Origin: Brumimicrobium aurantiacum | GTDB lineage: Bacteria; Bacteroidota; Bacteroidia; Flavobacteriales_D; Crocinitomicaceae | Assembly (NCBI RefSeq): GCF_003402975.1 | Contig: NZ_QURB01000001.1 | Location: forward strand, 62,001 to 126,000 | Length of the DNA: 64,000 nucleotides | Direction: 5' to 3' | Shown: positions 17,491 through 26,864 of the stretch, one piece after another | How positions within the stretch are numbered: the first letter of the stretch is position 1 | Layout of the letters: the number at the start of each line of letters is the position of its first letter | Translations under genes and position numbers: made by a program | Notes under the pieces: generated by a model | Told to the model about the DNA's origin: nothing | Databases searched by the model: none | The model's input: only the letters and a program-made list of their open reading frames with translations

Positions 17491-17724
17491 TCATAATATT
17501 ACAATTTTTTTACGGTGAATAATTCCATCTCTTGTTTGTATTATAGCAAAATATGTTCCCGTTTCAAAAAAAGGAGTCCACGATTCTGAAACTGCATATT
17601 CTTGACCTGCGTAGGCCGTGCCTTCACTGGTGTTATAGCCTTGCGCTTGGATTACTACGGATGTTTCCTTTTTGCACGATACTCCAAAGAAGAATAGAAG
17701 AGTTATAAAAATTAAATTTTTCAT
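17491..17724 (-). CDS. Small lipoprotein of unknown function
   Basis: A 77-residue protein starting at ATG 17724 with a lipoprotein signal (MKNLIFITLLFFFGVSC, Cys17) followed by KKE. The mature part is about 60 residues, ends in TRDGIIHRKKIVIL and matches no family I know. The frame stays open upstream to 17817, but the lipobox decides for the inner start. Probably anchored in a membrane; monocistronic. Confidence 0.6.
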   Translation of the reverse strand: MKNLIFITLLFFFGVSCKKETSVVIQAQGYNTSEGTAYAGQEYAVSESWTPFFETGTYFAIIQTRDGIIHRKKIVIL

Positions 17725-18040
17725 TAGTTTATTATTAATTTTGTTGTTTGCATTTCTGTAGGTGTTTTGTAAACGACAAGGTACAAGCCACTTTCGAGCT
17801 ATAAGTAAAGAATCCATACGTGTATTTTCGGAAATGAATTAATAATTGATATAAGTTTTCAGTTCTTCATTGCTTAATTAATTTAAAAACTCTTTTCTGT
17901 TCTTCAAACCGAACAAAACAATTTCGATATCTAGACCTTTAACTGCGAATCTGTGTGTATACACAAAATTAATAGGTTCTTTTTCATAAGTGTAAATATT
18001 TAGTTTCAACTAAAATAAGAATAATTCCCTGTTTTACAAA

Positions 18041-18068
18041 GTAGGGATGTTTTGCAAAACGTCCCTAC
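18041..18068. repeat. 28-nt palindrome GTAGGGAtG...CgTCCCTAC
   Basis: Fully symmetric apart from one T-G wobble (T18048/G18061): GTAGGGATGTTTT / AAAACGTCCCTAC. It lies about 45 nt upstream of the rpsF -7 element. The shape (GTAGrrAyG ... CGTyyCTAC) is shared with the centre of the element at 2182-2231, which suggests a REP-like family; a regulator-binding site for rpsF is the alternative. Confidence 0.6.
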
Positions 18069-18112
18069 GAAAACAAAAAAATTAAAAATGAAGCAATTAA
18101 AAGAATTTTGTC

Positions 18113-18120
18113 TATCTTTG
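18113..18120 (+). promoter_or_regulatory. Candidate -7 element (TATCTTTG) of rpsF-rpsR-rplI
   Basis: Exact TAnnTTTG match 25 nt before the rpsF ATG. The -33 element is not convincing. The leader would be only about 20 nt, leaving little room for a structured S6:S18 leader. Confidence 0.5.
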
Positions 18121-18145
18121 TCGCCTTAATTAAAAACAAAATAAT

Positions 18146-18505
18146 ATGAATAACTACGAAACTGTTTTCATTTTAACTCCCGTTTTGTCTGAAGACCAGA
18201 CAAAGGAAGCAGTAAAGAAGTTTGAAGAAGAGATTAAATCTCTAGGCGGAAAACTTACGAACTCAGAGTCTTGGGGCTTGAAAAAATTGGCTTATCCAAT
18301 TCAGAAAAAAACAACTGGATTTTACTTCCTTTTAGAATTTGAAGGTGAAGGTAATTTAGTATCTGAATTAGAAGTTACATTCAAACGTGACGAGCGTGTA
18401 ATGCGTTTCTTAACTGTGAAGATGGACAAACACCACAAAGAGTGGGCTGAAAAAAGAAAGTCAAGAATGAAAAATGCTAAACCTGCAAAGGCTGAAGCAA
18501 AGTAA
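18146..18505 (+). CDS. rpsF: 30S ribosomal protein S6
   Basis: Protein bS6 of the small subunit platform, which pairs with S18. Seen: N-terminal YETVFILTP, the [13 protein letters not shown] segment and [12 protein letters not shown], with an Ala/Lys-rich tail. At 119 residues it has normal length. First gene of rpsF-rpsR-rplI, with 31-nt gaps between genes and no Shine-Dalgarno sequence. Confidence 0.98.
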   Translation: MNNYETVFILTPVLSEDQTKEAVKKFEEEIKSLGGKLTNSESWGLKKLAYPIQKKTTGFYFLLEFEGEGNLVSELEVTFKRDERVMRFLTVKMDKHHKEWAEKRKSRMKNAKPAKAEAK

Positions 18506-18536
18506 TTAAAGTAAAGAACCAAAAAAAATTACAATT

Positions 18537-18797
18537 ATGGCACAAGATGTAAGATATTTATCGCCGGTAAACATTGATATCAAAAAAGAAAAATACTGTC
18601 GTTTTAAGAAAAGTGGTATTAAATTCGTTGACTATAAAGACGCTAGTTTTTTATTAAAACTATTGAACGAGCAAGGTAAGATTTTACCACGTCGTATTAC
18701 AGGAACTTCTTCTAAGTTTCAAAGTAGAGTTAACAAGGCTGTTAAACGTGCACGTCACATTGCAATCCTTCCATATGTTGGAGATCAATTAAGATAA
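18537..18797 (+). CDS. rpsR: 30S ribosomal protein S18
   Basis: Protein bS18, which binds 16S rRNA together with S6. Seen: YCRFKKSGIKFVDYKD, then LPRRITGTSSKFQ and VKRARHIAILPY, the family core in 86 residues. In the Flavobacterium ribosome S18, S6 and S21 are reported to help hide the anti-Shine-Dalgarno end of 16S rRNA, which fits the A/T-rich leader (ACAATT directly before ATG) seen here. Confidence 0.98.
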   Translation: MAQDVRYLSPVNIDIKKEKYCRFKKSGIKFVDYKDASFLLKLLNEQGKILPRRITGTSSKFQSRVNKAVKRARHIAILPYVGDQLR

Positions 18798-18828
18798 GCC
18801 TAATTATTAACACATTAAAAAGACAATT

Positions 18829-19275
18829 ATGGAAATCATTTTAAAGAAAAACGTTGATAACCTAGGTTACAAAGACGATATCGTTGAAGTAAAACCAGGA
18901 TATGCGCTTAACTTCTTAATTCCTCAAGGATACGGAATAATCGCAAACAAATCAACTAAGAAAGCGCACGAAGAAGTTTTAAGACAAAGATCTCACAAAG
19001 AGGTTAAAGTTAAAGAAGAAGCTCAGGAAATCGCTAAGAAAATTGAAGCTACTTCAATTAAAATTGGAGCTAAAGTTGGTGAAAACGGACGTATTTTCGG
19101 ATCTGTTAACACTATCCAATTATCTGAAGCTTTAAAAGCAGAAGGTGTTGATGTAGACAGAAAATCATTGAAAATTGTTGAGGAGCCAATTAAAGAAGTT
19201 GGAACTTACACAGGTTTAGCTAATCTTCACAAAGAAGTATCTGCTGAATTCAAATTTGAAGTTATCGAAGAGTAA
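18829..19275 (+). CDS. rplI: 50S ribosomal protein L9
   Basis: Protein bL9 of the large subunit near the L1 stalk. Seen: the N-terminal MEIILKKNVDNLGYKDD followed by VKPGYALNFLIPQG, a long connecting helix, and a C-terminal domain with GRIFGSVNTIQL. At 148 residues it has the normal two-domain length. Last gene of the operon; an intrinsic terminator follows. Confidence 0.98.
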   Translation: MEIILKKNVDNLGYKDDIVEVKPGYALNFLIPQGYGIIANKSTKKAHEEVLRQRSHKEVKVKEEAQEIAKKIEATSIKIGAKVGENGRIFGSVNTIQLSEALKAEGVDVDRKSLKIVEEPIKEVGTYTGLANLHKEVSAEFKFEVIEE

Positions 19276-19299
19276 TCTTTGAAATCAATATTTTAGGAG

Positions 19300-19332
19300 A
19301 CCGTCTAGACATTATGTTTAGACGGTTTTTTT
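19300..19332 (+). terminator. Intrinsic terminator after rplI
   Basis: 11-bp stem ACCGTCTAGAC / GTTTAGACGGT (one G-U pair), loop ATTAT, then seven T. The T-run overlaps the stop codon region of the convergent methyltransferase gene. Confidence 0.9.
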
Positions 19333-19798
19333 ATGGCAATTTTGTGGGTAGCTTCGTAATTCTATCATGCATAACGATACTTCCTGCCACAGCAACATTT
19401 AAAGAATTCGTTCCGGGTAATTGTATCAATTCATGACACTGATCCAAAATTTCTGGTGGTATTCCGTTGTCTTCTGCACCTAATAAATACGCTGCACGTG
19501 GCCAATGTTCATATTCACTAAGCATCACTGCACGATCATCTAATTCCACGCCAATTACCTTACTATTGTAGGGTAAATGCTTATAGAAATCTTCAAAGTC
19601 ATCATAATGAAATAAAGGGATTTCTCGCCATGACTTTAAAACATCCGAAGTTTGTTTTTTGTAACTTTTACCAATTGTAAAAATATAAGAAGCTCCTAGT
19701 ATATAGGCTGATCGCCATAAGGTTCCGATATTGTGTCCGCGTTTATGTTGAATAATTCCTATGCCGAAATAATTGGCTTCGTCTGGTTTTACTTTCAT
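19331..19798 (-). CDS. SpoU/TrmH family RNA methyltransferase
   Basis: SPOUT-class methyltransferase acting on tRNA or rRNA with S-adenosylmethionine. Seen: motif 1 NIGTLWRSAYILGA (about residues 23-36), motif 2 YLLGAEDNGIPPEI (about 104-117) and motif 3 NSLNVAVAGSIVMHDR (about 131-146), which form the trefoil-knot cofactor site. At 155 residues only the catalytic core is present, without an extra RNA-binding domain, as in TrmL-like proteins; the modified nucleotide cannot be told. Its stop lies in the T-run of the rplI terminator. Confidence 0.88.
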   Translation of the reverse strand: MKVKPDEANYFGIGIIQHKRGHNIGTLWRSAYILGASYIFTIGKSYKKQTSDVLKSWREIPLFHYDDFEDFYKHLPYNSKVIGVELDDRAVMLSEYEHWPRAAYLLGAEDNGIPPEILDQCHELIQLPGTNSLNVAVAGSIVMHDRITKLPTKLP

Positions 19799-20152
19799 TA
19801 ATCTTAATTATTAACTTATTTAAATAAAATTCTTATACGCTTGTATACTAATGATAGCCTTTCAAATTAACTCTACTGCAATAATTAACTTCCTTTCTTT
19901 TTTGCATTATTCATTTCTGCCTATTTTTATTTGTATTCATGAGCTTCCTTCGGTCCGTTGCCAAAAAAAGAAACAAAAAACTCTAGCGCCTCCCCCCAAC
20001 GGCAAACATATACTGAATAATTGATCAATTCTTATTTTCAATTAAAATTTCAGTTGTTAAGAACAAAACAACAATTAATTATAATAAAGGCTTTAAATGT
20101 GTAAAATTGTAATTTATGAAAATGAGTATTAAAGGGGAAACCGATTTAATTA
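19799..20152. other. Intergenic region without genes
   Basis: About 350 nt. The only notable feature is a less AT-rich patch at about 19946-20008 with CCGTTG (19955-19960) and CAACGG (19997-20002) as distant inverted arms and a run of six C. No frame with coding character is seen. Confidence 0.5.
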
Positions 20153-20566
20153 TTACAGATTGCCTTTAATTAAGTGGTCAACCGAAATTTTACCAGAACC
20201 TAAGAAAAATATTCCCATGTAACCCGCTAAATAAAGTAATGGTAATTCTATCTTCCCTAATCCATCTCCAGCATGAACAACGAATACAGCTATAATCATT
20301 GTCACAATTAAAGGAACCACTGCATATCTTGTCCACAATCCTATAGCTAATAAGGCTGAACAAACAACTTCTGCAAAAACGGCCAAAATTAAAGAAAGCA
20401 TCACTCCAATTCCTAATGGATCGGCAAATCGAATTTCTCCTTCTCCCAATAATACATCCAACTTTGGTAGACCATGACCAAATAACATAGTTAAACCTAA
20501 CACAGCTCTTAAAATCAGTGTACTTATTGATTTACTAAATCTCAATTCTTTTGAATACAACACCAT
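20153..20566 (-). CDS. DoxX family membrane protein
   Basis: Small integral membrane protein of the DoxX/DoxD-like family. Seen: four hydrophobic segments in 137 residues, with LRAVLGLTMLFGHGLPKL in the first, which is the typical DoxX start, and GLWTRYAV between the middle helices. Members are linked to redox or thiol-stress functions, but the substrate is unknown. It stands alone, with ATG at 20566; TATCTTTA on the minus strand at 20595-20602 is one base off the -7 consensus. Confidence 0.88.
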   Translation of the reverse strand: MVLYSKELRFSKSISTLILRAVLGLTMLFGHGLPKLDVLLGEGEIRFADPLGIGVMLSLILAVFAEVVCSALLAIGLWTRYAVVPLIVTMIIAVFVVHAGDGLGKIELPLLYLAGYMGIFFLGSGKISVDHLIKGNL

Positions 20567-20756
20567 AATTCGAATCTAATTATATTTTTATTCAGGTAAA
20601 GATAGCAATAAAATCGATGTTAAATTCCTAATTATTCAAGCTAGTACAAGACTAAGTTTAATTATGGTTTGGGTTAAAATTCAAACCTTCCACTTAATTA
20701 ACAATATGAATAGAAATTAGAAGTAAAGGAATTAAGTTAAAAGAAATTGAATTCAT

Positions 20757-20764
20757 TAACTTTG
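20757..20764 (+). promoter_or_regulatory. Candidate -7 element (TAACTTTG), start-deciding
   Basis: Exact TAnnTTTG match ending 15 nt before ATG 20780. Transcription would begin at about 20771, so the in-frame codons from 20747 upstream of that ATG would not be in the mRNA. Confidence 0.5.
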
Positions 20765-20779
20765 CAAAAAACAAATGTT

Positions 20780-21346
20780 ATGGCATCAGCAGAAAGAGCA
20801 GCAGAAAAGAAATCGAAAATCAATCTTATATTAAATGATATTTCTTCAGGAGATGAAAAGAAAGTCTTAGAAGGGCTAAAAGCATTAAAGGTCAATGGAG
20901 ATGATAAAGTGATTCTTCCTATTATTGAAGTTTGGTCTAAAGGGGTTTCACAAAAAACTGCAGATGAAATCGTTACATTTATTGGCGATATAAAGTCTAC
21001 GACAAGTGCTCAAACAATTATGGATGTGCTTTTAGATGATCAATATAACAATATTCATTTGCCATTACTTACAACAATTTGGAACAGTAAGGTGGACTAT
21101 TCAGAGTATATTGTTGATTTTGTAAACATTGCCATCAAACACGATTTCATGGTAGCTTTAGAATGTCTAACAATCATTGAAAACATGGAAGGTCCTTTCG
21201 AAGAACATCACATGTTAGATGCTGAAATTTCATTGAGAGAATACGCTGAAAAACACAATGAAGAGAAGTCAGATGACGATAAAAAAGTTCAAATGATTCT
21301 TGAAATTTCTAAACTAATTAAGTCCTTTGATGAACATATAATGTAG
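20780..21346 (+). CDS. Helical-repeat (HEAT-like) protein of unknown function
   Basis: A 188-residue cytoplasmic protein, acidic and alpha-helical, without signal or membrane segment. The helix pattern (INLILNDISSGDEKKVLEG, DKVILPIIEVWSKG, AQTIMDVLLDD, HLPLLTTIWNS) looks like HEAT/armadillo-type helical pairs, which usually bind proteins; I cannot name a family. I chose ATG 20780 (MASAERAAEKK) over an upstream frame start at 20747 because a -7 promoter element lies between them. Monocistronic; the deoxynucleoside kinase gene converges on it. Confidence 0.7.
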   Translation: MASAERAAEKKSKINLILNDISSGDEKKVLEGLKALKVNGDDKVILPIIEVWSKGVSQKTADEIVTFIGDIKSTTSAQTIMDVLLDDQYNNIHLPLLTTIWNSKVDYSEYIVDFVNIAIKHDFMVALECLTIIENMEGPFEEHHMLDAEISLREYAEKHNEEKSDDDKKVQMILEISKLIKSFDEHIM

Positions 21347-21424
21347 TACTTTTACAAGGTAATTTTCATACTTAAAGTTCGGAAAACTAAATGTGTTTCT
21401 CAACTTTCGTATAGCACTTGAATG

Positions 21425-22039
21425 CTAAAAAAGACCATTAATTTCAGCATCAATTGCAGAGATTATCTTTCCTAAATCTTCAGGGTCTTCATGGTAGTTA
21501 TTGTTATCAACATCAACGATGAGTAGTTTCCCTTTATCGTAAGTACTGATCCATGCTTCATACCTTTCATTTAGACGCTTCAAATAATCCAATCGAATTG
21601 ATTCCTCATATTCACGTCCTCTTTTTTGAATTTGGTTCACCAAAGTAGGTACGCTCGCCCTCAAATAGATCAATAAATCTGGAGGAGAAACAAAAGACTC
21701 AATAAGATTAAACAATGAGAAATAATTTTCAAAATCTCTTGTTGTCATTAAGCCCATCGAATGAAGGTTCGGAGCAAAAATATATGCATCTTCATAAATG
21801 GTTCTATCTTGAATTACCACTTTATCAGTTTGTTGAATCTCTTGAATTTGCGTGAATCGACTGTTTAAGTAATAAACTTGAAGATTAAATGACCAACGCT
21901 GCATATCTTCATAAAAATCGTTCAAATACGGATTTTGAGATACATTCTCATAATGTGTTTCCCAATTGAAATGTTTTGACAATAACTCTGTTAAAGTTGT
22001 TTTTCCTGATCCTATATTTCCTGCAACTGCAATATGCAT
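21425..22039 (-). CDS. Deoxynucleoside kinase
   Basis: Cytoplasmic salvage enzyme that phosphorylates deoxynucleosides with ATP. Seen: a P-loop at the N-terminus (AVAGNIGSGKTTL, residues 4-16), the family segment VIQDRTIYEDAYIF (about 75-88, in place of the usual DRS), and LIYLRASVPTLVNQIQKRGR, the lid region with arginines. The 204 residues fit the deoxyadenosine/deoxyguanosine kinase group of Bacteroidota and Firmicutes; the preferred base cannot be told. Confidence 0.92.
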   Translation of the reverse strand: MHIAVAGNIGSGKTTLTELLSKHFNWETHYENVSQNPYLNDFYEDMQRWSFNLQVYYLNSRFTQIQEIQQTDKVVIQDRTIYEDAYIFAPNLHSMGLMTTRDFENYFSLFNLIESFVSPPDLLIYLRASVPTLVNQIQKRGREYEESIRLDYLKRLNERYEAWISTYDKGKLLIVDVDNNNYHEDPEDLGKIISAIDAEINGLF

Positions 22040-22094
22040 AATTCAACTAATTAAATGATGGACTAAAATACTAATATAGTTTTAAAAATAAGTT

Positions 22095-22907
22095 TTAAGG
22101 TTGAGGAATTAAGGAATATTTGCTAATTCCATTGGTCAACTTAAAGTAAACTACATTCCCAAATACTTTTAAATCGATGATATCTGATTGAGGTAAAGCA
22201 ATTCTTTCTTCTACTCCCGACTTAATATTCAATCGTATAATGTCTTTCTTTTCGAGGATATAAAGAAATTTTTCTGTTGGGTAAATATTTAACGCTTCCT
22301 TGGTATCAAATTTTCTTAATAAAGAACCATAATAGTCGAAGACAAAAACGCCTTGATCTTCATAAAATAAAAAAAGTTGATTTTGCTTTTCGATCATTGA
22401 AACCAGTTCATTACTGTAGGTAATATTCATTAAATTGGAAATTTCTGATTGAGCTACTGTAGATTGTATTCCTTCAAATCGTACGAGTCGAGCATTCTGT
22501 TCATCATATACCCAAAATCGGTTTGTTTGATTTGAATAACATACGTGAGTCCCATATCCTATTCCTACGGAAGCTAAATCAACTTTCCCTTCTTGAAAAG
22601 CCAAAGTATTATCTACAAAGCCAATCATCTGTTGATTTTCAGAAAAGAGCAATGCTTTTAATGAGTGTCTGGCATCAATCTTTGTGATTAATCCGAAATC
22701 TTTTCGACTTTGCGTAAAGGCTTGATTTAAATTGGTATCAAGCTTAAAAAGATTACCTCCTTTTGAATATACAATTTCACCAAGAGGAGTAATATCCCAA
22801 GCTTCTATTTCTGAATTTTGAAAAGACTGTTCGAGCTTCCAACACAATGTTTGGGAATTAACCAAAAATGGCGTAAACAACAGAAAAAGGTAAAGTATTT
22901 TCATCAT
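22095..22907 (-). CDS. Secreted protein with beta-propeller-like pattern, coupled to GH3-like gene
   Basis: A 270-residue protein with a signal peptide (residues 1-19, ending LVNSQ). The rest is a series of short beta-strand-like stretches (ITPLGEIVYSKGGNLFKLD, YSNELVSMIEKQNQLFLFY, DYYGSLLRKFD, IDLKVFGNVVYFKL) that looks like a small beta-propeller, without enzyme motifs. I do not recognise a specific family. Its ATG (22905-22907) overlaps the TGA of the upstream GH3-like gene (ATGA), so the two are translationally coupled and probably used together. Confidence 0.7.
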   Translation of the reverse strand: MMKILYLFLLFTPFLVNSQTLCWKLEQSFQNSEIEAWDITPLGEIVYSKGGNLFKLDTNLNQAFTQSRKDFGLITKIDARHSLKALLFSENQQMIGFVDNTLAFQEGKVDLASVGIGYGTHVCYSNQTNRFWVYDEQNARLVRFEGIQSTVAQSEISNLMNITYSNELVSMIEKQNQLFLFYEDQGVFVFDYYGSLLRKFDTKEALNIYPTEKFLYILEKKDIIRLNIKSGVEERIALPQSDIIDLKVFGNVVYFKLTNGISKYSLIPQP

Positions 22908-24439
22908 GATTTTTTATCTTCAACAATCATGCGAGAATTCAACACAAGAATTTCTTCCATAATTTTTCTATCATTTGACAACCTTGGAACCTTATGTTGC
23001 CCACCTAATTTCCCTTTACTCTTCAACCAATCATCAAAAATATTTTTTCGTGCTTTTCGTACGATTGGAAAGTTCAACGTTAAATCATTCGTCCTTTTTG
23101 CATCATAATCAGAATTGATTTTTCTTAATTCATCATCTAAGATTTGAGCAAATAGTTTCATATCAGATGGTTCATGATTAAACTCTATTAACCATTCGTG
23201 TCCTCCATGATTACCTTCTTTCATATAAACAGGACAGGCAGTATAATCTTTTAAAAGTGCATTGGTTTGCTGACAAGCAACCTTTATAGCATTGTCTGTA
23301 TTATCTACAATCACCTCTTCTCCAAAAACGTTGATAAAGTGTTTGGTTCTTCCAGTTACTTTAACGCGATATGGTTTTAAACTTGTAAACTTCACTGTAT
23401 CCCCTACAATATATCTCCACAAACCTCCATTGGTTGAAATAACCATGGCATAATTCACATCTTCTTCGACATCTTTTAATTCTATGACTTTTTCTGATTG
23501 CGTTCCTTTATAATCTGACATTGGAATAAATTCGAAGAAAATTCCATAATCGAGCATCAATAACAAGTCTCCACCCAATTGATCTTGTATTCCAAAAAAG
23601 CCTTCAGATGCATTATAAGATTCAATATAGTGCATATCTTCATGTGGAATGATACGCTCAAATTCTTTTTCATAAGGTTTGAAACTTACACCACCGTGCA
23701 TAAATAGTTCCAGATTTGGCCAAACTTCTCTAATGTCTGATTTACCTGTTTTTTCTAAGATTCGATTCATCAAAACTAATGTCCAACTCGGAACACCAGA
23801 AATACTCGAAACATCTTCATTAATGGTCTCTTCTGCTAGTTTTTCAATCTTCTCCTCCCATTCACTCATTAGAGCCGTTTCTCGCGAAGGAACACGTTTT
23901 ATTTCGACCCACCAGGGTAAATTCTTCAAAATGATAGAAGATAAATCTCCAGTATAGCTATCTGGTCGTAACTTATTGTGTTCGGCAGTTCCGCCAACCA
24001 CCAAATGTTTCCCTTTATAAAGCTTTGTGTTTGGAAAATGAGAATAATATATAGCCAATAAATCTTTTCCTCCTTTGTAATGACATTCTTCCAGCGATTC
24101 TTTGGTTACCGGAATAAATTTACTTCGATCTGAAGTAGTTCCTGAGGATTTCGCGAACCATTGTGTTTCTTTAGGCCAAAGTACATCCTCATCACCTTTC
24201 ACCTCCTTTTCAACCCATTCTTTCAGATCGTCATAATCTTGAAGAGGTACTTTTTCTCTAAACTCATAATAATGATTGATATCATCGAAATGGTATTTAG
24301 CTCCGAATTTGGTTTTTCTTCCATTCAAAACCAGTCTTTCAAACCATTCTTTTTGAACTTCAGCCGGATGCATACGAAACAAATCGATTTGGTGTATTCG
24401 CTTTTTAATGATCCATCCAAAAATTGCATTAAAGGGCAT
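22904..24439 (-). CDS. GH3-like acyl-acid amido synthetase family protein
   Basis: Member of the GH3 branch of adenylate-forming (ANL) enzymes. Plant GH3 proteins join amino acids to jasmonate or auxin; the bacterial substrates are unknown. Seen in 511 residues: the ATP-binding motif SSGTTSDRSKFIP (98-110), the second motif YNASEGFFG (about 285-293), WRYIVGDTVKF (about 345-355) and the C-terminal region KVTGRTKHFINVFGEEV. These positions and the length are normal for GH3. ATG at 24439. First gene of a two-gene unit, overlapping a secreted propeller-like protein by 4 nt. Confidence 0.9.
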   Translation of the reverse strand: MPFNAIFGWIIKKRIHQIDLFRMHPAEVQKEWFERLVLNGRKTKFGAKYHFDDINHYYEFREKVPLQDYDDLKEWVEKEVKGDEDVLWPKETQWFAKSSGTTSDRSKFIPVTKESLEECHYKGGKDLLAIYYSHFPNTKLYKGKHLVVGGTAEHNKLRPDSYTGDLSSIILKNLPWWVEIKRVPSRETALMSEWEEKIEKLAEETINEDVSSISGVPSWTLVLMNRILEKTGKSDIREVWPNLELFMHGGVSFKPYEKEFERIIPHEDMHYIESYNASEGFFGIQDQLGGDLLLMLDYGIFFEFIPMSDYKGTQSEKVIELKDVEEDVNYAMVISTNGGLWRYIVGDTVKFTSLKPYRVKVTGRTKHFINVFGEEVIVDNTDNAIKVACQQTNALLKDYTACPVYMKEGNHGGHEWLIEFNHEPSDMKLFAQILDDELRKINSDYDAKRTNDLTLNFPIVRKARKNIFDDWLKSKGKLGGQHKVPRLSNDRKIMEEILVLNSRMIVEDKKS

Positions 24440-24570
24440 AGTGTGATTTTTTTACTTGGATGAAGATACAAAGAACAAATAATAATTTGAGAATATTTTA
24501 ATCTTTTTTCCAACCTATTGACATTTTTAGACGTCTTTTAATTAAGGTTTACTTTTGATACATAGTTGAA

Positions 24571-24601
24571 AAAGGCGCAATTCATATTGAAATGCGCCTT
24601 T
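24571..24601 (-). terminator. Terminator after der
   Basis: 9-bp stem AAAGGCGCA / TGCGCCTTT, 27 nt downstream of the der stop on its strand, with T-runs on both sides. The GH3-like gene begins on the far side and is read away from it. Confidence 0.8.
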
Positions 24602-24627
24602 TTTATAATTTGAGAACTCTGTTTATG

Positions 24628-25935
24628 CTACTTCTTACGCACGAATACGCGTACCGGAACTCCTTCAAAATCGAAATTCTTTCTAATTTTATTTTCTAAA
24701 AAGCGTTTATAACTATCAGGTATATATTGAGGTAAATTACAATAAAAAGCAAATGCTGGAGCATGGGTTGGTAATTGTGTGACATATTTAATACTCACGT
24801 ATTTACCTTTTAGAGATGGTGGAGGGAAATTAATTATCTCTCCTAACATCACTTCATTAAGTACAGCTGTTTGAATCTTTTTCACACGGTTATTATAAAC
24901 CTTCATGGCTACTTCTAGTGCCTTATGAATTCTTTGTTTCGTTAAGGCAGAGGTAAAGACGATTGGAACATCGTTAAATGGCGCCAATTGCTCGCGGATA
25001 TGGTCTTCGGCTTCTTTCGTTGATTGATTATTCTTATTCTCAACCAAATCCCACTTATTTACAAGGACAACAATTCCTTTGTGATTTTTTTCACACATAT
25101 AGAAAATGTTTAAATCTTGCTTTTGAATTCCTTCAGTGGCATCAATCATAAAGATACAAACATCAGAATTTTCAATTGTACGTACTGATCTTAAAACAGA
25201 ATAGTATTCTATATCTTCTTGAACTTTGGCACGTTTTCTTATTCCAGCAGTATCAATCAATAAAAAGTCAAAACCATAGGCTGAATAACGTGTATTCACA
25301 GCGTCACGAGTTGTTCCAGAAATAGGAGTTACAATATTTCTGTCCTCACCAATTAAGGCATTAGCTAGAGATGACTTTCCAACATTAGGTTTACCTACAA
25401 TTGCGAATCTTGGCAATTCACTATCTGACTCGATGGTTTTAGATTGGAACTCTTTAACCATGTCGTCAAGTAATTCACCAGTTCCAGAACCATTTGTTGC
25501 AGCAATATCATAAACATCGCCGACTCCCAATGACCAAAATTCAGAAGACATTCCAACTCTAGAGGTATTATCCACTTTATTAGCAGCAATAAACACCTTT
25601 TTATTCGTCATTCGTAGCATTTTGGCAACCTTATTGTCTAAATCGGTTATCCCCGTAGTTACATCAACTACGAATACAATTACGTTAGCTTCATCTATAG
25701 CCAATTCAACTTGTTTACGAATTTCACTTTCGAAAACATCATCAGAACCTTTTACATAACCACCAGTATCAATAACTGAATATTCGTATCCTACCCAGTC
25801 ACCTTTACCATAAATTCGGTCACGTGTAACACCACTCATTTCCTCAACGATGGCATTTCTTGATTCTGTCAATCTGTTAAATAAGGTCGATTTACCTACG
25901 TTAGGTCTTCCGACAATTGCAACTATATTACTCAT
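24628..25935 (-). CDS. der: Ribosome assembly GTPase Der (EngA)
   Basis: Essential GTPase with two tandem G domains, acting in maturation of the 50S subunit. Seen: first G1 [12 protein letters not shown] (residues 8-19) with DTGGY and NKVD, second G1 [12 protein letters not shown] (about 180-191) with DTAGI and NKWDL, then a C-terminal KH-like domain (about 350-435) ending in VRVFVRKK. The 435 residues are normal. It starts 2 nt after the era stop, so era-der form an operon. Confidence 0.97.
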   Translation of the reverse strand: MSNIVAIVGRPNVGKSTLFNRLTESRNAIVEEMSGVTRDRIYGKGDWVGYEYSVIDTGGYVKGSDDVFESEIRKQVELAIDEANVIVFVVDVTTGITDLDNKVAKMLRMTNKKVFIAANKVDNTSRVGMSSEFWSLGVGDVYDIAATNGSGTGELLDDMVKEFQSKTIESDSELPRFAIVGKPNVGKSSLANALIGEDRNIVTPISGTTRDAVNTRYSAYGFDFLLIDTAGIRKRAKVQEDIEYYSVLRSVRTIENSDVCIFMIDATEGIQKQDLNIFYMCEKNHKGIVVLVNKWDLVENKNNQSTKEAEDHIREQLAPFNDVPIVFTSALTKQRIHKALEVAMKVYNNRVKKIQTAVLNEVMLGEIINFPPPSLKGKYVSIKYVTQLPTHAPAFAFYCNLPQYIPDSYKRFLENKIRKNFDFEGVPVRVFVRKK

Positions 25936-25937
25936 AA

Positions 25938-26813
25938 CTAATATCCGTATTTTTTAAGTTTACCTTCGTTATTTCTCCAATCTTTATCAACCTTAACGAA
26001 GGTTTGCAAGAAAACATGTTTATCCAGGAATTTTTCAATGTCCTTACGACTATCAATTCCGATATATTTCAGTTGTCTTCCTTTAGCACCAATTAAGATT
26101 CCTTTTTGAGAATCTCTTTCTACAATAATATTCGCACGAATACGAATAATATCATCTTCTTCTATATATTCCGTCACTTCAACTTCACAAGCATAAGGAA
26201 CCTCTTTCTTAAGGTTCAAAAATATCTTTTCACGAATAATTTCTGAAATGAAGAAGCGCATAGGACGATCTGAAATGGCTTCCTTATCGAAATAGGCTGG
26301 AGAATCTGGTAATTGATCAAGAATTAATTTCAAGATCGGATCCACATTAAAGTTATGTAAAGCTGAAACAGGTAAAACAGTAGCGTTTGGTAATTCTTTC
26401 TGCCAATATTCTAATCTTTCACCTACAACTTTTTGATCGCGAAGATCCATTTTATTTACAAGACAAATAACAGGGGTATTCAGCTCTTTAATTTTGGCTA
26501 AAGTTTCCTTATGGTTCATTGTATCTTCAAATACATCAGTAATAAAAAGTAAGACATCAGCATCTCTCAGTGATGTATTAACATATTTCATCATTGACTC
26601 ATGAAGTTCGTAAGCTGCATTTACAACACCAGGTGTATCCGAAAATACAATTTGATAATCTTCATGGTTTAAAATACCACGAATTCGGTGACGTGTTGTT
26701 TGGGCTTTCGATGTAACAATAGAAAGCTTTTCACCCAAAAGTTGATTCATTAGTGTTGATTTCCCAACGTTTGGACTACCAACTATATTTACAAAACCAG
26801 ATTTGTGACTCAT
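25938..26813 (-). CDS. era: GTPase Era
   Basis: GTPase that binds 16S rRNA near its 3' end and is needed for 30S maturation. Seen: G1 [17 protein letters not shown] (G3), NKMDL (G4), and the C-terminal KH domain with [20 protein letters not shown] chose ATG 26813 (MSHKSGF), giving 291 residues, the usual length; the frame remains open to 26843, which would add 10 residues before the G domain. A TAATTTTG box lies directly before this ATG (26817-26824 on the plus strand), so the mRNA may be almost leaderless. Confidence 0.95.
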   Translation of the reverse strand: MSHKSGFVNIVGSPNVGKSTLMNQLLGEKLSIVTSKAQTTRHRIRGILNHEDYQIVFSDTPGVVNAAYELHESMMKYVNTSLRDADVLLFITDVFEDTMNHKETLAKIKELNTPVICLVNKMDLRDQKVVGERLEYWQKELPNATVLPVSALHNFNVDPILKLILDQLPDSPAYFDKEAISDRPMRFFISEIIREKIFLNLKKEVPYACEVEVTEYIEEDDIIRIRANIIVERDSQKGILIGAKGRQLKYIGIDSRKDIEKFLDKHVFLQTFVKVDKDWRNNEGKLKKYGY

Positions 26814-26864
26814 ATTCAAAATTATTCTTTTGCAAATTTGCAAAATATATTGCTATAAATAAAA

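Larger units (their letters stand above)
17818..18145. other. Divergent intergenic region before rpsF
   Basis: About 330 nt with no gene seen. It holds the 28-nt palindrome at 18041-18068 and the rpsF -7 element at 18113-18120. Confidence 0.6.

Noticed and set aside
19946-20008. Possible terminator or repeat with CCGTTG / CAACGG arms
   Set aside because: Arms are only 6 nt and 36 nt apart with a C-run instead of a T-run; too weak to call.
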